From Nocardioides sp. W7 (GTDB taxonomy: Bacteria > Actinomycetota > Actinomycetes > Propionibacteriales > Nocardioidaceae), in NCBI RefSeq assembly GCF_022919075.1, contig NZ_CP095078.1, positions 620,001 to 684,000 of the forward strand: 64,000 bases of DNA, in the 5' to 3' direction. The notes beneath the pieces were generated by a model. That model saw only the letters and a program-made list of their open reading frames with translations, had not been told where the DNA came from and did not search any database. Every line of letters begins with the position of its first letter. Position 1 is the first letter of the stretch. Below are positions 60,808 through 64,000 of the stretch, piece by piece. Position numbers and translations under genes: made by a program.

Positions 60808-62270
60808 GGCGTACGACGGCGTCGGGCGTGCTGGTCGCCGTACTCCTGACCGGCTGCACCACCGACCTCGACGGGCCGTACGCCCACCCGAGCCCGGCAC
60901 CGTCCGCCGACCCCAGGTCGGACGCCGATCCCGCCGAGCCTTCCGAGCCCGGGGAGCTCGACCTGGCCGTCAGCGAGCCGGTCGAGGACGCGCTCTACCC
61001 GCAGGTCGGCGACCCCGGCGTCGACGCCCTGCACTACGACCTGACCCTCGACTGGGACCCCGGGGCGTCGGTGCTGACCGGCACCGAGGTGCTCACCTTC
61101 CGGGCCACCACGACCGCCGAGCGGTTCCAGCTCGACCTGGGCGAGCCGCTCGAGGTCGCCGACGTCAGCGTCGACGGCGAGCCGGTCGAGGTCGAGCACC
61201 GCGGCAAGGACCTCGTCGTCCTCTCCCCGGTCGAGGAGGACGGGCGCTACGAGCTCTCCCTGTCGTACGCCGGCACCCCCGAGCCGGCATCCGCGCCCAC
61301 CACCCGGAGCGACTTCAGCACCACCGGCTGGACGATCACCGCCGACGGCGAGACCTGGACGATGCAGGAGCCGTTCGGCGCCTACACCTGGTACGCCGTC
61401 AACGACCAGCCCTCCGACAAGGCCCTCTACGACTTCACCCTCACCGTGCCCGCGCCGTGGACCGGCGTCGCCAACGGCGAGCTCCTCTCGCGCACCGAGT
61501 CCGAGGGGGTCGCCGAGACGCGTTGGCACCTCGCCGAGCCCGCGGCGTCGTACCTCGTCACGGTCGCGACGGGCGACTTCACGATGACCGAGGACGAGTC
61601 GGCCTCCGGGGTGCCCATCACCTACTGGACGCCGACCGACGAGCCCGAGTACGTCGAGCGGCTGCGGAAGACGCCGGCCGGGCTCGCGTGGCTGGAGGAG
61701 CGGCTCGGGCCGTACCCCTTCGACACCCTGGGCGTCGTGGTCGTCGACTCCGAGAGCGGCATGGAGACCCAGACGATGATCACGCTCGGCGACACCGAGT
61801 ACGCCACCTCGCCCGAGGTGCTGGTGCACGAGCTGGCGCATCACTGGTACGGCAACCAGGTCACCCCGCGCGACTGGCGCGACGTGTGGATGAACGAGGG
61901 CATGGCGATGTACTTCCAGGGCGCGTGGGAGGCGGACGCCCAGGGCATCCCGGTCAGCGAGGTGATGGACGACTGGGCCGACGCCGAGCAGGAGGACCGC
62001 ACCGAGTCCGGCCCTCCGGGTGACTACGACCCGGGCTCGTTCGGCGAGTCGAACATCTACTTCGGCCCGGCCCTGATGTGGCAGGAGCTGCGCGAGCAGC
62101 TCGGCGAGGACGCCTTCTGGTCGATGGTGCGCGCGTGGCCCGCCGTCCGCGACAACGCGAACTCCGACCGCGACGACTACCTCGCCTGGATCGAGGAGCA
62201 GACCGGCGAGGAGCTCACCGCCTTCTTCGACGCCTGGCTGCTCGGCGCCACCACCCCACCCCGCGACTGA
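60804..62270 (+). CDS. M1-family metallopeptidase lipoprotein
   Basis: 488 aa. Lipoprotein signal with lipobox LLTGC. N-terminal beta domain (about 55-240), then the gluzincin site HELAH at 342-346 with the third ligand E365 in WMNEGMAM; the substrate-binding GAMEN motif is replaced by SGMETQTM. Shorter than the 850-870 aa aminopeptidase N because the C-terminal helical domain is missing, as in other actinobacterial M1 lipoproteins. GTG start inside the sigma factor's stop. Confidence 0.92.
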   Translation: MRRTTASGVLVAVLLTGCTTDLDGPYAHPSPAPSADPRSDADPAEPSEPGELDLAVSEPVEDALYPQVGDPGVDALHYDLTLDWDPGASVLTGTEVLTFRATTTAERFQLDLGEPLEVADVSVDGEPVEVEHRGKDLVVLSPVEEDGRYELSLSYAGTPEPASAPTTRSDFSTTGWTITADGETWTMQEPFGAYTWYAVNDQPSDKALYDFTLTVPAPWTGVANGELLSRTESEGVAETRWHLAEPAASYLVTVATGDFTMTEDESASGVPITYWTPTDEPEYVERLRKTPAGLAWLEERLGPYPFDTLGVVVVDSESGMETQTMITLGDTEYATSPEVLVHELAHHWYGNQVTPRDWRDVWMNEGMAMYFQGAWEADAQGIPVSEVMDDWADAEQEDRTESGPPGDYDPGSFGESNIYFGPALMWQELREQLGEDAFWSMVRAWPAVRDNANSDRDDYLAWIEEQTGEELTAFFDAWLLGATTPPRD

Positions 62271-62278
62271 CCCCATCC

Positions 62279-62333
62279 CGCCGAGTCAGCAGAAGTAGCG
62301 GGCCGAGTCAGCACTACTGGTGCTGACTCGGCC
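62279..62333. repeat. Palindromic repeat family B, copy 2
   Basis: CGCCGAGTCAGCAGAA leader (62279-62294), then a perfect 14-bp hairpin GGCCGAGTCAGCAC / GTGCTGACTCGGCC (62301-62314 with 62320-62333) around TACTG. Same loop and inner stem as copy 1 at 47926. Lies between two genes in the same direction, so here it may cut transcription after the peptidase. Confidence 0.8.
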
Positions 62334-62391
62334 CTTCTGTCCACAGCAGAAGTGGTTGCCCGGGGGCGGCGGGTCGGGGAGGCTCGCCCGC

Positions 62392-63378
62392 ATGCGGATC
62401 CTGGTGCTCGGCGGCACGGTCTTCCTCTCGCGGGCGGTCGCGGCCGAGGCGGTACGACGCGGGCACGAGGTCGTCTGCGCCTGTCGCGGTACGTCGGGCT
62501 CGGTCCCCGACGGCGCCCGCCACGTGGAGACCGACCGGACCCGGCCGCTGCCGGCCGAGCTGACCGGGTTCGACGCAGTGGTCGACGTCGGACGCCACCC
62601 GTCCTGGGTCCGGGCGGCGGTCGAGCGGCTCCCGGACGCGCACTGGGTGTTCGTCTCGACGATCAACGTCTATGCGGACGAGTCGACGCCCGGCGGCACC
62701 CCGGCCGGCCTGACCCTCCGCGAGCCGGTGCGGGAGGACGTCGACCTGACGACCGACCCGGAGGCGTACGGGCCGATGAAGGTCGCCTGCGAGCAGCTGG
62801 TCACCGAGGGCACCGCGTCCTCGATGGTGATCCGCCCGGGGCTGATCGTGGGCCCGGGCGACCCGACCGGCCGGTTCAGCTACTGGCCGGCGCGGCTCGG
62901 CGACGCCGGACCGCACCCGGAGGTGCTCGCGCCCGGCGATCCGGCCGACACCGTCCAGGTGATCGACGTCCGGGACCTGGCGGACTGGATCGTCGACAGC
63001 TGCGAGCTCCGCCGTACCGGTGTCTTCGACGGCGTCGGCCCGGTGCGGCCGCTCGGCGAGCTGCTCGCCGAGGTGGCGGCCGGCTGCGACGCGGACCCGG
63101 CCTGGACCTGGGTGCCGCAGGACGCGCTGGAGGCGCAGCAGGTCCAACCGTGGTCCGGTCCGCGCTCGGTCCCGCTCTGGCTGCCGCGGCCGGCGTACGA
63201 CGGAATGCTCGCCCACGACGTCACCCCGTCCCTCGCCGCCGGCCTCCGGCTCCGCCCCCTGGCCGACACCGCCCGGGACACCCTCGCCTGGCTGCGCGCC
63301 ACGCCCGACCCGACCGTCACCGGCCTGAGCATCGACGAGGAGGCCGAGGTGCTCGCCGCCTGGCGGGCTCGTTCCTGA
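62392..63378 (+). CDS. NAD-dependent epimerase/reductase-like (extended SDR) protein
   Basis: 328 aa. Rossmann motif RILVLGGTVFLSRAVAAEAVRRGHEV (GGTxFxxR in place of GxxGxxG), VFVSTINVY and YGPMKVACEQL as active-site region (Y-x-x-x-K as YGPMK). Typical of the actinobacterial 'NAD-dependent epimerase/reductase' type. Start ATG 62392 follows GGGGAGG. Reaction unknown. Confidence 0.87.
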   Translation: MRILVLGGTVFLSRAVAAEAVRRGHEVVCACRGTSGSVPDGARHVETDRTRPLPAELTGFDAVVDVGRHPSWVRAAVERLPDAHWVFVSTINVYADESTPGGTPAGLTLREPVREDVDLTTDPEAYGPMKVACEQLVTEGTASSMVIRPGLIVGPGDPTGRFSYWPARLGDAGPHPEVLAPGDPADTVQVIDVRDLADWIVDSCELRRTGVFDGVGPVRPLGELLAEVAAGCDADPAWTWVPQDALEAQQVQPWSGPRSVPLWLPRPAYDGMLAHDVTPSLAAGLRLRPLADTARDTLAWLRATPDPTVTGLSIDEEAEVLAAWRARS

Positions 63379-63385
63379 GCGCGAC

Positions 63386-63517
63386 CCGTCACTTTCTCGG
63401 CGGTTTTCGCGGCGTGTCGGGGACAGATTGACGGGTCGCTGAGCGGCGTACGGCGTCCGCTCAGCGACCCGTCAATCCCGCAAGGACACGCCGTCAAAAG
63501 TGCCGAGAAAGTGACGG
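63386..63517. repeat. Nested double palindrome (repeat family C)
   Basis: Outer arms 63386-63418 and 63485-63517 pair at 29 of 33 positions (begin CCGTCACTTTCTCGGC). Inside, a perfect 20-bp stem 63426-63445 with 63458-63477 around 12 nt. The element fills most of the space between the epimerase and SDR genes. Looks like a mobile palindromic element or a very strong double terminator. Confidence 0.85.
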
Positions 63518-63537
63518 CTCGGCCAGCCAGGCAGACC

Positions 63538-63551
63538 TAGAACGCGTTACA
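63538..63551. promoter_or_regulatory. KstR-type operator upstream of the SDR gene
   Basis: TAGAACGCGTTACA fits the KstR consensus TNNAACNNGTTNNA at every fixed base. It ends 11 bp before the GTG start of the SDR gene, overlapping the expected promoter/leader. In actinobacteria KstR represses steroid/sterol catabolic genes. Confidence 0.6.
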
Positions 63552-63561
63552 GTTCCGGCTC

Positions 63562-64000
63562 GTGAAGACCTACGTCGTGACCGGAGCCGCCTCGGGGATC
63601 GGGGCTGCCACCGCGGCCCACCTGCGCGAGCAGGGCGGGCGGGTGATCACGGTCGACCAGCGGGACGCCGACGTGATCGCCGACCTGTCCACCGTCGAGG
63701 GCCGGGCCGCGGCGGTCGCGGGCGTCCAGGGGCTGACCGACGTGGTGCACGGCCTGGTGCCGGCGGCCGGGGTCGGCGGCTTCACCGGCGTCGACCCGCA
63801 GCTGGTGGTGTCGGTGAACTACTTCGGCGCAATCGCCCTGGTCGAGGGGCTCCGCCCCCAGCTGGCGGCGGCCGAAGGGGCGGGCGTCGTACTGCTGGCC
63901 TCCAACTCGATGACCTGCCAGCCCGGCTGGGACACCGGCCTGGCCGAGCTGCTGCTGAGCGCCGACGAGCCGACCGCCCGGGACGCCGTCGCGGGGATCC
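63562..64000 (+). CDS. SDR-family (3-alpha-hydroxysteroid dehydrogenase-like) protein, truncated by window edge
   Basis: First 146 codons only. VVTGAASGIGAATAAHLREQGGRVITVDQRDADVIADL is the TGxxxGIG cofactor site with a short Asp-containing beta-2 region; VNYFGAIALVEGLRPQLAAAEGAGVVLLASNSMTCQPG carries the NxxG and catalytic Ser (ASNS). The YxxxK lies beyond the window. The reading of 3-alpha-HSD-like comes from the short N-terminus (start at 1-3 before TGAASGIG) and the absence of the NNAG motif (VPAAG). A KstR-type box lies in front of it. Confidence 0.85.
   Translation, partial: MKTYVVTGAASGIGAATAAHLREQGGRVITVDQRDADVIADLSTVEGRAAAVAGVQGLTDVVHGLVPAAGVGGFTGVDPQLVVSVNYFGAIALVEGLRPQLAAAEGAGVVLLASNSMTCQPGWDTGLAELLLSADEPTARDAVAGI

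Overview
The window is chromosomal DNA from a high-GC Gram-positive bacterium. Strong GC3 bias, frequent GTG starts, ATGA/GTGA start-stop overlaps, a DUF222-HNH gene, an HxlR regulator, a mycobacterial-type desaturase with its ferredoxin reductase, and a KstR-like operator all point to an actinobacterium. The overall gene style is most like Nocardioides or another member of the Nocardioidaceae. That genus-level guess is inference from gene content, not from a marker gene. I see no rRNA, tRNA, CRISPR array or prophage.

Layout. 0-13 kb: the 3' part of a secreted M6 (immune inhibitor A) metalloprotease, a four-gene ABC-2 exporter operon, and two large secreted multidomain proteins on the minus strand (OmpA-like plus fibronectin III, and a long Ig-like repeat protein). 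13-18 kb: an HxlR regulator divergent from an aldo/keto reductase, an IS110-family insertion sequence with a structured non-coding end, and a frameshifted DUF222-HNH gene. 18.4-20.7 kb: a TasA/SipW-type secretion cluster in which the signal peptidase carries an extra C-terminal helical domain resembling HPt. 20.7-25 kb: a pentapeptide-repeat protein, a glutaminase-STAS fusion, an S51 peptidase, a PPOX-like protein ending in a MITE-like element, and a DUF4333 lipoprotein.

25-41.5 kb is a catabolic island. An eight-gene minus-strand operon (livKHMGF, a muconolactone-isomerase-like protein, an Asp/Glu-racemase-like protein, an FAD oxidoreductase) is divergent from an IclR regulator and a CitE-like lyase. 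A second minus-strand operon (CaiB/BaiF CoA-transferase, cyclase, MmgE/PrpD, hydantoinase-like amidohydrolase) is divergent from a second MmgE/PrpD gene. A MOSC-domain gene lies between the two blocks. The two divergent promoter regions share a nearly identical 17-bp palindrome, which ties both halves to one regulator. The genes fit uptake of a small acidic or amide compound, ring or amide opening, CoA activation and C-C cleavage. The substrate cannot be read from the sequence.

41.5-64 kb: a phosphonatase-like HAD paired with an FAD oxidoreductase, a desaturase/reductase pair with a divergent PucR-type regulator, a fasciclin protein, a cation diffusion facilitator, a MacB-like ABC exporter divergent from a two-component system across a perfect palindrome, a GDSL lipoprotein, an amidohydrolase, a Ser/Thr kinase, another ABC-2 exporter, an ECF sigma factor overlapping an M1-peptidase lipoprotein, an NAD-epimerase-like protein, and the start of an SDR gene behind a KstR-type box. 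Three families of palindromic intergenic repeats occur here, two of them in two copies each.
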